A DNA stretch of 64,000 bases from Pseudomonas viridiflava. Lineage in GTDB: Bacteria; Pseudomonadota; Gammaproteobacteria; Pseudomonadales; Pseudomonadaceae. Below, one piece after another: positions 50,708 to 60,165 of this stretch. The first letter of the stretch is position 1; each line of letters begins with the position of its first letter. The notes beneath the pieces were generated by a model that was not told where the DNA came from, did no database searches, and saw only the letters and a list, made by a program, of their open reading frames with translations. Both the position numbers and the translations under genes were made by a program. Location: NCBI RefSeq assembly GCF_900601905.1, contig NZ_UWFA01000380.1, positions 124,001 to 188,000 on the forward strand. The letters are read 5' to 3'.

Positions 50708-50777
50708 GGCGCAGTTCGCTTGGCAGGAAACAATAAGGCATCTTAGGGTCTGATGACGCTCGATGCGAGGATCACAC

Positions 50778-51539
50778 ATGACCAATGAAGCATTCGCCCA
50801 GGCTGATCCGGAGTGGCTCGCACTGATCAGTTCAGCGCGCGAATGGTTGTCCGGACCGCTGGGGCAGCTGTTATTGCAGGAAGAACGCCGGGTGCTCGAA
50901 GAAGAACTCGGGCGTTTTTTTGGCGGGTATCTGGTCCATTACGGACCGTCCGCAGAAACCCCGCCCGCCGCGCAACAGGTGCAGCGCAACGTGCGCCTTG
51001 GCGCGCCGCTGCCTGGGGTGGAAATCGTCTGCGAAGAACAGGCCTGGCCGCTCAGCGAGCATGCCGCCGATGTGGTGGTCATGCAGCATGGGCTGGATTT
51101 CTGCCTCTCACCCCATGGCCTGTTGCGTGAGGCGGCCAGCAGCGTACGCCCCGGCGGGCACCTGTTGATTGTCGGCATCAACCCCTGGAGTGCCTGGGGC
51201 TTGCGGCATCTTTTCGCCAAGGATGCGCTGCACAAAGCCCGCTGCATTTCTCCGTCGCGAGTCGCTGACTGGCTGAATCTGCTGGGCTTCGCGCTGGAGA
51301 AACGGCGCTTCGGATGCTATCGTCCGCCGCTTGCTTCCGCGAGCTGGCAAACACGTCTTGCAGGCCTCGAACGTCTCGGCAATGGCTGGCAAAGCCCCGG
51401 TGGCGGCTTCTATCTACTGGTCGCCCGCAAACTGGTGGTGGGGCTGCGACCCTTGCGCGAGCAGCGTCGCGAGCCGATGGGCAAGCTGATCCCGCTGCCC
51501 ATGGCCAAGGTCAATCGGCAGGGTTCGGAGCCTCGATAG
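50778..51539 (+). CDS. Methyltransferase-like protein with degenerate SAM motif
   Basis: A 253-aa protein whose middle matches class I methyltransferases of the Methyltransf_11 type: an acidic post-motif region ([22 protein letters not shown]) and [23 protein letters not shown]. The usual glycine-rich motif I (DxGxGxG) is not visible; at its place is [11 protein letters not shown]. It may bind SAM unusually or be a non-catalytic homologue. Placed between gloB and rnhA, a common Pseudomonas order. ATG 50778 is chosen (GAGG at 50767-50770); ATG 50763 in frame is possible. Substrate unknown. Confidence 0.75.
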   Translation: MTNEAFAQADPEWLALISSAREWLSGPLGQLLLQEERRVLEEELGRFFGGYLVHYGPSAETPPAAQQVQRNVRLGAPLPGVEIVCEEQAWPLSEHAADVVVMQHGLDFCLSPHGLLREAASSVRPGGHLLIVGINPWSAWGLRHLFAKDALHKARCISPSRVADWLNLLGFALEKRRFGCYRPPLASASWQTRLAGLERLGNGWQSPGGGFYLLVARKLVVGLRPLREQRREPMGKLIPLPMAKVNRQGSEPR

Positions 51540-51584
51540 CACGCAAGAATAGCGCGCAAGCCTTCTAATTCTGGATGTCTGTAC

Positions 51585-52037
51585 ATGAGCGATAGCGTTG
51601 AACTGTTCACCGATGGTGCCTGCAAGGGCAATCCCGGGCCCGGCGGCTGGGGTGCCTTGCTGGTCTGCAAGGGTGTCGAAAAAGAATTGTGGGGCGGTGA
51701 ATCCAATACCACCAACAATCGGATGGAGCTGACCGGCGCCATTCGCGGCCTCGAAGAGCTCAAGCGTTCCTGCAACGTGACCCTGGTGACCGATTCGCAA
51801 TACGTGATGAAAGGCATCACCGAGTGGATGGTCAACTGGAAGAAGCGCGGCTGGAAGACCGCCGCCAAAGAGCCGGTGAAAAACGCCGATCTCTGGCAAT
51901 TGCTGGACGAACAAGTCAATCGCCACACCGTGACCTGGCAGTGGGTGCGTGGCCACATCGGCCACCCGGGCAACGAACGCGCCGACCAGTTGGCCAACCG
52001 CGGCGTGGATGAAGTCAGAGGCATCAAGCATGCGTAG
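51585..52037 (+). CDS. rnhA: Ribonuclease HI
   Basis: Removes RNA from RNA-DNA hybrids. The 150-aa product has the DEDD active site: [31 protein letters not shown] and [14 protein letters not shown]. Its end overlaps the dnaQ start by 8 nt, so the two replication-repair genes are coupled. Confidence 0.96.
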   Translation: MSDSVELFTDGACKGNPGPGGWGALLVCKGVEKELWGGESNTTNNRMELTGAIRGLEELKRSCNVTLVTDSQYVMKGITEWMVNWKKRGWKTAAKEPVKNADLWQLLDEQVNRHTVTWQWVRGHIGHPGNERADQLANRGVDEVRGIKHA

Positions 52038-52788
52038 TGTGGTACTCGATACCGAAACGACCGGTATGCCGGTCACTGACGGCCACCGGATCATCGAGAT
52101 CGGTTGCGTCGAATTGATCGGCCGTCGCCTGACCGGGCGGCATTTCCACGTTTACCTGCAACCGGATCGCGAGAGCGACGAGGGCGCGATTGGCGTGCAT
52201 GGCATTACCAACGAGTTTCTGGTGGGCAAGCCGCGCTTTGCTGAAGTCGCCGATGAGTTCTTCGAATTCATCAAAGGCGCACAGCTGATCATCCATAACG
52301 CGCCGTTCGACGTTGGCTTCATCAACAACGAATTTGCCCTGATGGGCCAGCGTGACCGCGCCAACATCACCGACCATTGCACGGTGCTCGACACCTTGCT
52401 CATGGCCCGCGAGCGTCATCCGGGCCAGCGCAACAGCCTTGATGCCCTGTGCAAGCGCTATGGCGTCGACAACTCGGGCCGTGAGCTGCACGGCGCGTTG
52501 CTCGACTCCGAGATTCTCGCTGACGTTTACCTGACCATGACTGGCGGCCAGACCAGCCTGTCCCTGGCCGGCAATGCCAGCGACGGCAACGGCTCCGGCG
52601 AAGGGTCGGGCAACAGCGCCACCGAGATCCGCCGCCTGCCGAGCGACCGAACGCGTTGCCGTGTCATCCAGGCCAGCGAAAGCGAACTGGCCGAGCACGA
52701 CGTACGCATGGCCGCCATTGCCAAATCGGCGGGTGCGCCCGCGTTGTGGGTGCAGTTGCAAGAAGCCGCAGCCCAGAACCCGGCATGA
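52030..52788 (+). CDS. dnaQ: DNA polymerase III epsilon subunit (3'-5' proofreading exonuclease)
   Basis: Proofreading subunit of the replicative polymerase. The 252-aa product has Exo [10 protein letters not shown], Exo [15 protein letters not shown] and Exo [18 protein letters not shown] Gly/Ser-rich linker (about 185-203) leads to the C-terminal alpha-binding tail. The ATG at 52030 lies inside the end of rnhA; a longer in-frame start at 51949 is rejected because it lacks family sequence. Confidence 0.95.
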   Translation: MRSVVLDTETTGMPVTDGHRIIEIGCVELIGRRLTGRHFHVYLQPDRESDEGAIGVHGITNEFLVGKPRFAEVADEFFEFIKGAQLIIHNAPFDVGFINNEFALMGQRDRANITDHCTVLDTLLMARERHPGQRNSLDALCKRYGVDNSGRELHGALLDSEILADVYLTMTGGQTSLSLAGNASDGNGSGEGSGNSATEIRRLPSDRTRCRVIQASESELAEHDVRMAAIAKSAGAPALWVQLQEAAAQNPA

Positions 52789-52834
52789 CTGGGCGTTCCA
52801 GCCATTCACTGACAACGTAACGGGGTCCACGATC

Positions 52835-53380
52835 TTGGCGAATCCGGCATTGAGCATTCGGGTGGCAGATGAATGCTTTGAGGATTACATCCTCAACAGC
52901 GAATTCACCTTCACCGTCAGCGGTTACGCGCTGGCGCAAGTGGGGGAGCGCGTCGAATTCTGGAAGATCGAGCCGGTGGAACCCTACAGCAAGAACTACG
53001 GGATTGATTCCCAGGAGTTCTGCGATTATCGCGACGCGGCGGACAGCACCGTGCTGGTCGCATGGCTGGGTACGCAGGCGGTCGGTCACATGGTGCTCAG
53101 CACTCACTGGAATGGTTTTGCGCACATCGACGAGCTGGCGGTCGATGTCGCTGCGCGGCGTAACGGCGTTGCCCGAGCGTTGCTGGACGTGGCGCAGTTC
53201 TGGAGCCGCAAGCGCCATTTACCGGGCATCATGCTCGAAACCCAGAACAACAATCTGGCGGCCTGTCGGCTGTATGAAAGTTATGGTTTCGTGATGGGCG
53301 GTATCGACCACTTGCGCTATCGCGCGATCGATCCCGACACCCGGGAAGCGGCGATCTTCTGGTATTTGCTGTTTGGTTGA
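52835..53380 (+). CDS. GNAT acetyltransferase resembling streptothricin acetyltransferases
   Basis: A 181-aa GNAT-fold protein. The acetyl-CoA motif region is IDELAVDVAARRNGVARALLDVAQFW and the C-terminal part is IMLETQNNNLAACRLYESYGFVMGGIDHLRYR. The LETQ-N-AA-C-Y--YGF-GG-D pattern and the upstream WNGFAHI are those of Sat-type streptothricin acetyltransferases as I recall them. No ATG fits; TTG 52835, with GGGG upstream, is taken as start, so the N-terminus is uncertain by about 10 residues. It follows dnaQ by 46 nt. True substrate unknown. Confidence 0.78.
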   Translation: MANPALSIRVADECFEDYILNSEFTFTVSGYALAQVGERVEFWKIEPVEPYSKNYGIDSQEFCDYRDAADSTVLVAWLGTQAVGHMVLSTHWNGFAHIDELAVDVAARRNGVARALLDVAQFWSRKRHLPGIMLETQNNNLAACRLYESYGFVMGGIDHLRYRAIDPDTREAAIFWYLLFG

Positions 53381-53452
53381 ACGTGCGGGCGAACCACGCT
53401 CCACCAGCGTCGTGATATCCCTGCAGGGCGCTGCCGCGCAGCAAAAAATCCC

Positions 53453-53549
53453 GTAGGAGCGGCTTTGGCCGCGAGATCCGCGAGCGATAGTGCTATAGAT
53501 GAAGATCCAGCGCCTATCCAGACATCGTCGCGGCTAAAGCTGTTCCTAC
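53453..53549. repeat. REP-like inverted pair, third sequence type
   Basis: Arms GTAGGAGCGGCTTTGGCCGC and GCGGCTAAAGCTGTTCCTAC, with diverged centre. The core (GCTTTGGCCGCGA) is unlike the other two REP types here. It lies between the acetyltransferase and the small convergent gene. Confidence 0.75.
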
Positions 53550-53593
53550 AGTGTGCTGCGTTTGCTTTTTATCGGCTGTGGATCCGCGCACGC

Positions 53594-53812
53594 TCAAGGC
53601 GTGCGGGTCATGGTCACACCTGACTGAACCAGCTGAAAGTCGTCACCGCCCAGGTGCGTCACCCGGTCACCGATTGCCAGACGATAAATGGAAACTGGCT
53701 CAGCGCCGCCAACTTCTGTCTCGGTAACGTGTGATTCGCGGAACTCATGCACCGAATAGACACGGCCTTCGGCGTCTCGTGCATGAAATTGTCCAACCAA
53801 AACTGAAGCCAT
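53594..53812 (-). CDS. Small protein of unknown function
   Basis: A 72-aa protein beginning MASVLVGQFHARDAEGRVYSVHEFRESH and containing SIYRLAIGDRVTHLGGDDFQLVQSG. The pattern suggests a small beta-sheet fold. AGAGG lies about 11 nt before the ATG. It is preceded by a divergent intergenic region and followed by a REP pair. I do not recognise the family. The composition and start signal make a real gene more likely than not. Confidence 0.6.
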   Translation of the reverse strand: MASVLVGQFHARDAEGRVYSVHEFRESHVTETEVGGAEPVSIYRLAIGDRVTHLGGDDFQLVQSGVTMTRTP

Positions 53813-53898
53813 TTGCTTTGTAACCTCTGGGTATAACCGCTTGTTTACGCTTGCATGCTAACACCGCGTGGGCAGAACGTTGCGCACTGTATGCACTC

Positions 53899-53920
53899 AA
53901 GCGGTGTAGACCGCTTTTTT
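53899..53920 (+). terminator. Orphan plus-strand terminator in a divergent intergenic region
   Basis: AAGCGGT, loop GTAG, ACCGCTT followed by further T (six in all). It points in the plus direction although no plus-strand gene ends here: upstream is only the start of the minus-strand 72-aa gene. It may end an unannotated small RNA. Confidence 0.65.
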
Positions 53921-54061
53921 CGAGCCGAGTTTACCGGCGTAAAAAAAATAGTCTTTATGCCGTTTGTGCTTTTATTGGCCTATCCGGGAGGCGCAGGCTG
54001 CACCTTGGCAGCAACTTAATCTATAACTAACGGCTCTTGTCATTTGCTGAAGGAAACTCCA

Positions 54062-54625
54062 ATGAGTCAGGTTTATTCAATCGCGGTGGTTGTGGGCAGT
54101 CTGCGTGCCGATTCCATCAACCGCAAAATCGCTCTGGCCCTGGCCGCGCTGGCACCTGCCAACCTGCAATTGAAGATCGTGGAAATTGGCGATTTGCCGC
54201 TGTACAACGAAGACATTGATACCGCCAGCGCGACGCCGCCGGCTTACGCGGCATTCCGTCAGCAGATCAGCGCGGCTGACGGCGTGCTGTTCGTCACGCC
54301 TGAGTACAACCGCTCGCTGCCGGGTGCGCTGAAGAATGCCATCGACGTGGGTTCCCGGCCTTACGGTAAAAGCGCCTGGAACGGCAAACCCGGGGCAGTG
54401 ATCAGTGCCTCGCCTGGGGCCATTGGTGGTTTCGGTGCCAATCATCACCTGCGTCAGTCGCTGGTGTTCCTCAACGTGCCATGCCTGCAACAGCCTGAGG
54501 CCTATCTGGGCAATGCCGGCACCTTTTTCGATGCCGCCGGTACCTTGTCAGAGCAGACCAGACCGTTCCTGCAAACCTTCATCAACGCTTATGCCGCCTG
54601 GGTAGTGCAGAACCACAAGGCCTGA
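54062..54625 (+). CDS. NADPH-dependent FMN reductase (ChrR/YieF family)
   Basis: A 187-aa flavodoxin-like protein. The FMN phosphate loop is VVVGSLRADSINRKIA. The conserved VTPEYNRSLPGALKNAIDVGSRP and the SASPGAIGGFGANHHLRQ block identify the family of NAD(P)H quinone/chromate/azo reductases that protect against oxidative stress. ATG 54062 follows AAGGA with suitable spacing. It stands alone between the divergent region and the toxin-like genes. Confidence 0.9.
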   Translation: MSQVYSIAVVVGSLRADSINRKIALALAALAPANLQLKIVEIGDLPLYNEDIDTASATPPAYAAFRQQISAADGVLFVTPEYNRSLPGALKNAIDVGSRPYGKSAWNGKPGAVISASPGAIGGFGANHHLRQSLVFLNVPCLQQPEAYLGNAGTFFDAAGTLSEQTRPFLQTFINAYAAWVVQNHKA

Positions 54626-54751
54626 TTTCAGAGGCACGATCAGCCCTGCTTTATATACCGCCTGCGCTTGATACCAGGTCGATAAGCTCCCGTTTTCTCT
54701 CGTTGCCGCGCGCTAATACGCTGCGGCCACGACGGTCTGTCGGGAGCTTCC

Positions 54752-57700
54752 ATGTCATTGATTCCTGCTTCTACCGCTTATTGTTACGTCGAGCCCCTCA
54801 AAGCCAGATTCGCCGCCCATCTTGCCTCTGCCGAGCGTCAGCGCCTGATCACGGGCGAAGAACATCGCCAGCTGAAAGCTCTGCTGGATCCAGCGGGGGA
54901 CGAACCCCCTGGCCGCTCCCTGTTGCGTGTCGATCGGCTGGTTGCCGAAGACGGCCAGCCTGTTGCCGATGAGTGGGCCAGTGCGCTGGTGATAGGCTAT
55001 CGCTCGCTGGACAACCCCATCGTTTACCTCGACACCCTGCTTGGCGGGCTGCAGCGGTTCGCCCATCGTGACGCGCTGCTCAGTGCGCTGAGCAGCGACA
55101 GGCCGTCGGGTCGCCTTCGCGCTCTTGAATGCCTGCAAATTGAAGGTGATCCGTTCGAACAGCGAATGCTGGCGATCATTGACCATCAGGTTGAGCATCT
55201 TGGCGGCCTGGCAGCTCGCTTCGAACAGATGCCATTGCTGGAGTCGGCGCTGAGCCAGTCTCTGGCGCGGAACGTCGGCATGCTTGCGCCGGACCTACTG
55301 ACTGACCTGCAGTTGCCGATGGTGCAACGATGGGCGACTGACACAGGTGCCGCCCACCTGAGTACGGATAACCAGACGCCGATTCAGGCGGCGCTGGACA
55401 TCCTTACCGGGCAGCCTCTGCAGCCGACGCGTCGGTCATACTTCAGGGCCGATGGTCAGCGCGTCGATGCCACTCACAGCGAGCGTTACGACCGTTGGCT
55501 GGCGCAGTCCGTCGTCAGGCTCAAAGCAACTTACGGATCCATGCTCAGCGATTATTGGCAGCAACCGGATGCGTGGGGGCAAACGCCGCGAGCCCTGGCT
55601 TTACGCGGGTTCATGGCCGGATTTCGGCAAGCCCTGCTGAACGCTCAGCATCTAGGTAGCCTGGCTGCGTCGTACATCACGTCGCTGATCGAGTTGCTGA
55701 ATCTGCCCGGCAGCGACGGTTCAAGTGTCACCTGCAAACGATTGTCGCTGACCGCCGGCGAATGCGCGCCGATGAAGATGGCGGGCTTGATGCTGATGAC
55801 CAGCAGCGCCTGGCCGGATTGTTTGATTTATTCGGCACTGCACGGCTTCCGGCGTTTCGCGACGTTCAAGGCCTTGGCTGATCACTATGGCGCAGCGGCG
55901 GGGCAAGCTGAGTTGCGCTTTCACCTTTCACTGGATGATCAAGGGTTGCTGGACCCCGGCGCCGAGCTGAAAATCCAGGCCTACGCCATCACCCATCCGC
56001 CATTCAGCGACGCCGTGGATTCGATCATTGCCTTGCAACACCTCAACCTGGGTCGGGTTCTGGGGGAGGCGTTCGACGCGCCGCACTCGGCTGCTGCAAA
56101 AACTGATGATGCGCTGGACGTCCGTCATCTGCTGGACCTCAGGCTGCTGTCCTTCGACGACAGCGGGCGCTGGGTACCCGCCATTGAATCGTTCGCCGAC
56201 CGCTGGCTGCCTGGGTCACCGGCCGCGCCAGACTCTGCCGGGCCCGGCGCGCCTGCGCCGGAGCTGACCTGGATACAGCGGATTGGCGGGCTGGAGCAAA
56301 GCGTGCAATGGCTCAAAGGTACTCGTGTCGATATCAGCGAATGTGCGAGATATCTCCTCAACCAATACCTGGCGATCGTGTGCGACTTGGGCTTCGATGC
56401 AGCGGATCTGTATGTGCAGCAATTGCCTGGGCCGGATCCTTCTTCGCCGGGCCTTTCAGCCGCGCAGCCTCTCGCCACCAAGCCTGCGCAACCAGAGCAT
56501 GCGGCACCACTTAAGCTGGTCGATCTACTGCTGGAACGAGTCAGCGGCTACTGCCCGCAGAGCCTTGCGCCGACGGCCGCAGTCTTCAGGTCCCGGTCAG
56601 GACAGGCACCCGTCGAGCCGCTGCCGCTGCTGACGCCCGACTTCCTCAATCTGATGCTTGCGCGGGTCAGTTCGACGCTCACTACCCGGTTCCTTCGCCA
56701 GTTGCAGAACACGCCGGGCCAGCCCTGGCGCTCGGTTCATCACCAGAGGGTTCCAGCCGATGTCGGCAGGCGTTTTCTGAACGATATGCTGCGCCTGCAG
56801 TGCGAGCTGCAAGCGCGTCTGCAGAAAATCGACGGTGACGACCTGCTCATGCTGGAACAGGTCCTCAATGGTCCGGTTCGCAGCCTGCGCGCCGCTCAAG
56901 GTGATGCGCGGGTCGAGGTGTACAGCGTGTACCTTGACACCCACAGCGACCAGGCTCTGGCCCTGCTGAGCAACGTGTTCATCCTCTGTCGCCCATTGCA
57001 GCCCCGCCAGCACCTGTTGTGCTGGTCGGCCTGGTCCGGGCTTGAACGGTTCAGCTCTTTTGCGTCGCTCAAGTATCGCTTCAATCGACGCTTGTTTGCG
57101 GTTTCCAGTCGCGAGCGCTGGCTGGGTCTGCTCGATGAGCCGCAACGCCGCCGGATCCGGGCTTACCTTGAACAGCCGGGCCCGTCGCCGCTGGGGCTGC
57201 AGTTCAATCGGATCGATGATGATTTTGTCGAGGCGTTGCTGCACATCGAGCAGCAACGTCAGCGCAACACTGTCGAACTCGCCCTCAAGGACGTCGCCAA
57301 TGGCTCGATGCCAGCGCAGATAGTCGCGCGATTGATCGACGTGGCGGTGCGCGACGAGTGCATGAGTGGCGCACTTGGCACTCTGTCCACGGCGATCCAG
57401 CAAGCGGTGTTGCAGAGCACGCTACCGCCGTGGCTAAGCTCGGCGTCAATTGACGACCTGCAAGCCTACATCCAGCTGCTGCAACGCCATTACCTCAACG
57501 ATGATCCAGGCGAAGCCATTATTGTGGGCCTCGGCTCGCTGCAGAGTTTCGCCCGTGAGCAATTGATCGACCGCCTGAACGCCGATTACCCCAATCAGGT
57601 CCCCGACCCCGACCTGATCATGGTCACCTTCACTCAGTTTGTCCCGGCACTGGTCGCCACGGGAGAGACGCCTTCCTCGCTACCGGCAGCAACGGTGGTC

Positions 57701-60052
57701 CACCGGGAAAGTCTCACGCAGTTCGCCCTCAACCATTTCAGCAATGTGGCCGGCGCGTTGCTGGTGGTGAAATTTCCCGATCATTTGTCGATCCCCGACT
57801 TCATACCCCCGGGCTATTTCAAGGCGCTGGTACGCACGCTGGATGTGGGGCGCAAATACCGCGATCAGCTGGCGGCCAAGGTCGCGCTGAACAGTGCTGC
57901 CTACGCGCAGGGTCGCCGACGGTTCATGGCCAGAATCCCGGCGCGGATGCTGTTGCTGGCGTGTGAGATGAGGCTGCAAAAGCAGCTCAGCGCGCAGGCC
58001 TGCGAATTTCTGCAAAACCTGTTGGACATGCCGGACAGCGTTGCCCGACAACCGATCGGGAATCTCCACGTGACCTTGCGCCCGCTGATGTTGCTGGCCG
58101 CAACGGGCATGCAGCCGGACCGCGTGGCGGGGGTTTACCTGATCGGCCCCAGGGATGAGCGCCAGGGGCCGGTGATTGTGCATGCACTGTTCCATGAAGC
58201 GTTCACCTTCAAAGAGTTCCCCGGTAAGGCCCACCTGCTGCGCGATCTGCAAACCCCCGGCAGCTTGCAGACCCTGGTGCTGGGGCGCGTTGACCCGGTG
58301 CTGCGCAAACGCTACGACCACGATGGATTTCGCGAGGCGCATATTCCCTGGAGTACCGAAGGCTTCATGGATGGCCCGATCGGCTTTGCGGAGCCGGTGC
58401 AGCTGGTGGGGGAGCCGGTGTCCGGCAATGTTCTGCAGTTTCTGTTCGATGAAACCCTGAGCGTGCTTCAGGACATTTGCCGCAAGCAGACGGTGACCAC
58501 GGCAGAAGATGACTGGAAATCGCTGGTCAGCCTGATGCGCCTCGGGGCAGAACAGCTTTTGTCGTTTCTGCCCGGCCATCTCGGCCTGCTGCTGGCTGCG
58601 TGGCAAAGTCAGACGCTGTTCCAGGCATCGGTCGATTCGGCCTATGCACGCCGCTGGGGCAGAGCGCTGTCAGAGTTCACCGCAGCGCTCGGGGTGTTGC
58701 TGATCAACCGCCGTCATCATGAAGCCGAGCGGTTGCTCCCTGAGCAGGCACATGGCAAGCCGCCAGCGACAGAGACACAGCTGACCGAACAGGAGGCTGC
58801 ACCGCCTGATTTTTCATGGGGTTCGAGGCGCTTGAGTGGCGAACTCACCGTTCGCCTGCAACGGCTGCAAGTGCGTGACATTGCGCTGAGTGATCTGCAG
58901 CACGATGGGCTGTACAACCTCTACACGGACGCGCGTACCCACAAGCAGTACACCGCGCTTTCGGGGCTGGTGTACGAAGTCAGTACCGACCAGACACAGT
59001 GGCGAATTGTCGGGCCCAACGGCGAGCAGGGCCCTGAAATCAGGCGTGATGCCAGCCAGCAGTGGCAGCTGGTACTGGGGCTGGGCCTCAAGGGAGGAGG
59101 TGGGCAACTGACACGTTTTCAGGCCATTGAGTCCCAGAGCGCTATTGACCGAAGCCTGATGATTGAAGCCCGCGGCATGAGTGAAATACGGGCCTTCTAT
59201 CATGAGCGGGCCAACATGATCATTGAGGCCAATGTGCAAGCCCGCCGGTACCTGGAGAATTGTCTGTTCAACCTGGTTCCGGTCAAACGCGGCGGGCTCC
59301 TGCCGGGACGCACCAACCATCTGATCGCCGAGTTCTTCGGCTTGCCGTGGCTGCCGCCGCCATTGATTGCTCTGATCAGAAAAAAAGCCCGAAAGTTATA
59401 CCTGGCGGTCACCGATCCCTCTCTGGCATCGCTGTCCTCCCGGCGTTATGTGGTGGGCACCAACAGGCCTGGCAACGAGGCCACCGCGGCCTTCATTTCA
59501 ACCGCCGATCCGGAACAGAAAATCTACCTGACCGAGCGTTTTTTCGAACAACCCCACTACAGCCTGCAGACCCATGCGCGGTATCAGGGTTTCAACGCCT
59601 CGGCGCATTATCGGGCCGGGACCCTGATTCACGAGATGGCGCACCTTGTCGGGGACGCCCATGACATTGCCGATCTGGATTCGTCGGCGCCCTTTGCCGA
59701 TCTGCTCGACGACAGCAACCCCCAGCAAAAAGCGATCAAAGATGAATTGATCCATCTTCGGGCGACGGCGCTCTCGCACAAAACGCCTGCTGACCGTCTG
59801 TTTCGCAAATATGAGCAGTCGGGCTGGCGAGACATTGCCGACAGCGACGGGGTAATGAAAGAAGTCATCCTGCGCATCACCGGCACCACCACGCTGGCCA
59901 GGGCGCGTGAAGTGTTCTTCGCCGATGCGCAAAAACGCAGCCAGGTGATTCTCAGCAATGCCGAATCACTGGCTGTTCTGGTGATGAGTCTGGGTCGTGC
60001 GAGGGTGATGCCCGATACCGGCCCCGTGGTGTCGATCACTAGCTCGCGTTAA
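54752..60052 (+). CDS. Giant toxin-like protein with C-terminal HExxH metalloprotease motif
   Basis: A 1766-aa protein resembling the Pseudomonas dermonecrotic-toxin-like (DUF6543-type) family. No signal peptide is visible. A unit of the form hydrophobic strand, then S/A-rich loop, then GL-RF-SF is seen three times, at about 330, 720 and 1126 (for example LSLTAGECAPMKMAGL, YSVYLDTHSDQALALL and GVYLIGPRDERQGPVI). The C-terminal domain (about 1550-1766) contains TLIHEMAHLVGDAHD, a zinc-protease HExxH (H1627, E1628, H1631). A nearby Asp (D1638) is suitable as a third ligand, as in the M35/aspzincin family. GGGAG precedes the ATG. The next gene is a paralogue. Delivery route and target are unknown; the closest well-known members are large Pseudomonas effectors with NEL or other C-terminal enzymes. 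Confidence 0.82.
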   Translation: MSLIPASTAYCYVEPLKARFAAHLASAERQRLITGEEHRQLKALLDPAGDEPPGRSLLRVDRLVAEDGQPVADEWASALVIGYRSLDNPIVYLDTLLGGLQRFAHRDALLSALSSDRPSGRLRALECLQIEGDPFEQRMLAIIDHQVEHLGGLAARFEQMPLLESALSQSLARNVGMLAPDLLTDLQLPMVQRWATDTGAAHLSTDNQTPIQAALDILTGQPLQPTRRSYFRADGQRVDATHSERYDRWLAQSVVRLKATYGSMLSDYWQQPDAWGQTPRALALRGFMAGFRQALLNAQHLGSLAASYITSLIELLNLPGSDGSSVTCKRLSLTAGECAPMKMAGLMLMTSSAWPDCLIYSALHGFRRFATFKALADHYGAAAGQAELRFHLSLDDQGLLDPGAELKIQAYAITHPPFSDAVDSIIALQHLNLGRVLGEAFDAPHSAAAKTDDALDVRHLLDLRLLSFDDSGRWVPAIESFADRWLPGSPAAPDSAGPGAPAPELTWIQRIGGLEQSVQWLKGTRVDISECARYLLNQYLAIVCDLGFDAADLYVQQLPGPDPSSPGLSAAQPLATKPAQPEHAAPLKLVDLLLERVSGYCPQSLAPTAAVFRSRSGQAPVEPLPLLTPDFLNLMLARVSSTLTTRFLRQLQNTPGQPWRSVHHQRVPADVGRRFLNDMLRLQCELQARLQKIDGDDLLMLEQVLNGPVRSLRAAQGDARVEVYSVYLDTHSDQALALLSNVFILCRPLQPRQHLLCWSAWSGLERFSSFASLKYRFNRRLFAVSSRERWLGLLDEPQRRRIRAYLEQPGPSPLGLQFNRIDDDFVEALLHIEQQRQRNTVELALKDVANGSMPAQIVARLIDVAVRDECMSGALGTLSTAIQQAVLQSTLPPWLSSASIDDLQAYIQLLQRHYLNDDPGEAIIVGLGSLQSFAREQLIDRLNADYPNQVPDPDLIMVTFTQFVPALVATGETPSSLPAATVVHRESLTQFALNHFSNVAGALLVVKFPDHLSIPDFIPPGYFKALVRTLDVGRKYRDQLAAKVALNSAAYAQGRRRFMARIPARMLLLACEMRLQKQLSAQACEFLQNLLDMPDSVARQPIGNLHVTLRPLMLLAATGMQPDRVAGVYLIGPRDERQGPVIVHALFHEAFTFKEFPGKAHLLRDLQTPGSLQTLVLGRVDPVLRKRYDHDGFREAHIPWSTEGFMDGPIGFAEPVQLVGEPVSGNVLQFLFDETLSVLQDICRKQTVTTAEDDWKSLVSLMRLGAEQLLSFLPGHLGLLLAAWQSQTLFQASVDSAYARRWGRALSEFTAALGVLLINRRHHEAERLLPEQAHGKPPATETQLTEQEAAPPDFSWGSRRLSGELTVRLQRLQVRDIALSDLQHDGLYNLYTDARTHKQYTALSGLVYEVSTDQTQWRIVGPNGEQGPEIRRDASQQWQLVLGLGLKGGGGQLTRFQAIESQSAIDRSLMIEARGMSEIRAFYHERANMIIEANVQARRYLENCLFNLVPVKRGGLLPGRTNHLIAEFFGLPWLPPPLIALIRKKARKLYLAVTDPSLASLSSRRYVVGTNRPGNEATAAFISTADPEQKIYLTERFFEQPHYSLQTHARYQGFNASAHYRAGTLIHEMAHLVGDAHDIADLDSSAPFADLLDDSNPQQKAIKDELIHLRATALSHKTPADRLFRKYEQSGWRDIADSDGVMKEVILRITGTTTLARAREVFFADAQKRSQVILSNAESLAVLVMSLGRARVMPDTGPVVSITSSR

Positions 60053-60114
60053 ACGCTTGCCTTATGTAGCGCAGTGAGCCGCTGTCGGCTGGATAAGCTC
60101 TTTTGCTCGTCATG

Positions 60115-60145
60115 CCCATTCCCTCAAGGGGGGTGGGTTTTTTTT
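60115..60145 (+). terminator. Rho-independent terminator between the two giant genes
   Basis: CCCATTCCC pairs with GGGGGTGGG (two wobble pairs) around a short loop, followed by eight T. The T run ends only 4 nt before the ribosome site of the next gene (AAGGA, 60150-60154). Confidence 0.75.
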
Positions 60146-60165
60146 GCAAAAGGAACCTGTCTGTC

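Noticed and set aside
52021..52040. Possible frameshift between rnhA and dnaQ because of overlap
   Set aside because: Both proteins are full length with all active-site motifs; the 8-nt overlap is ordinary translational coupling.
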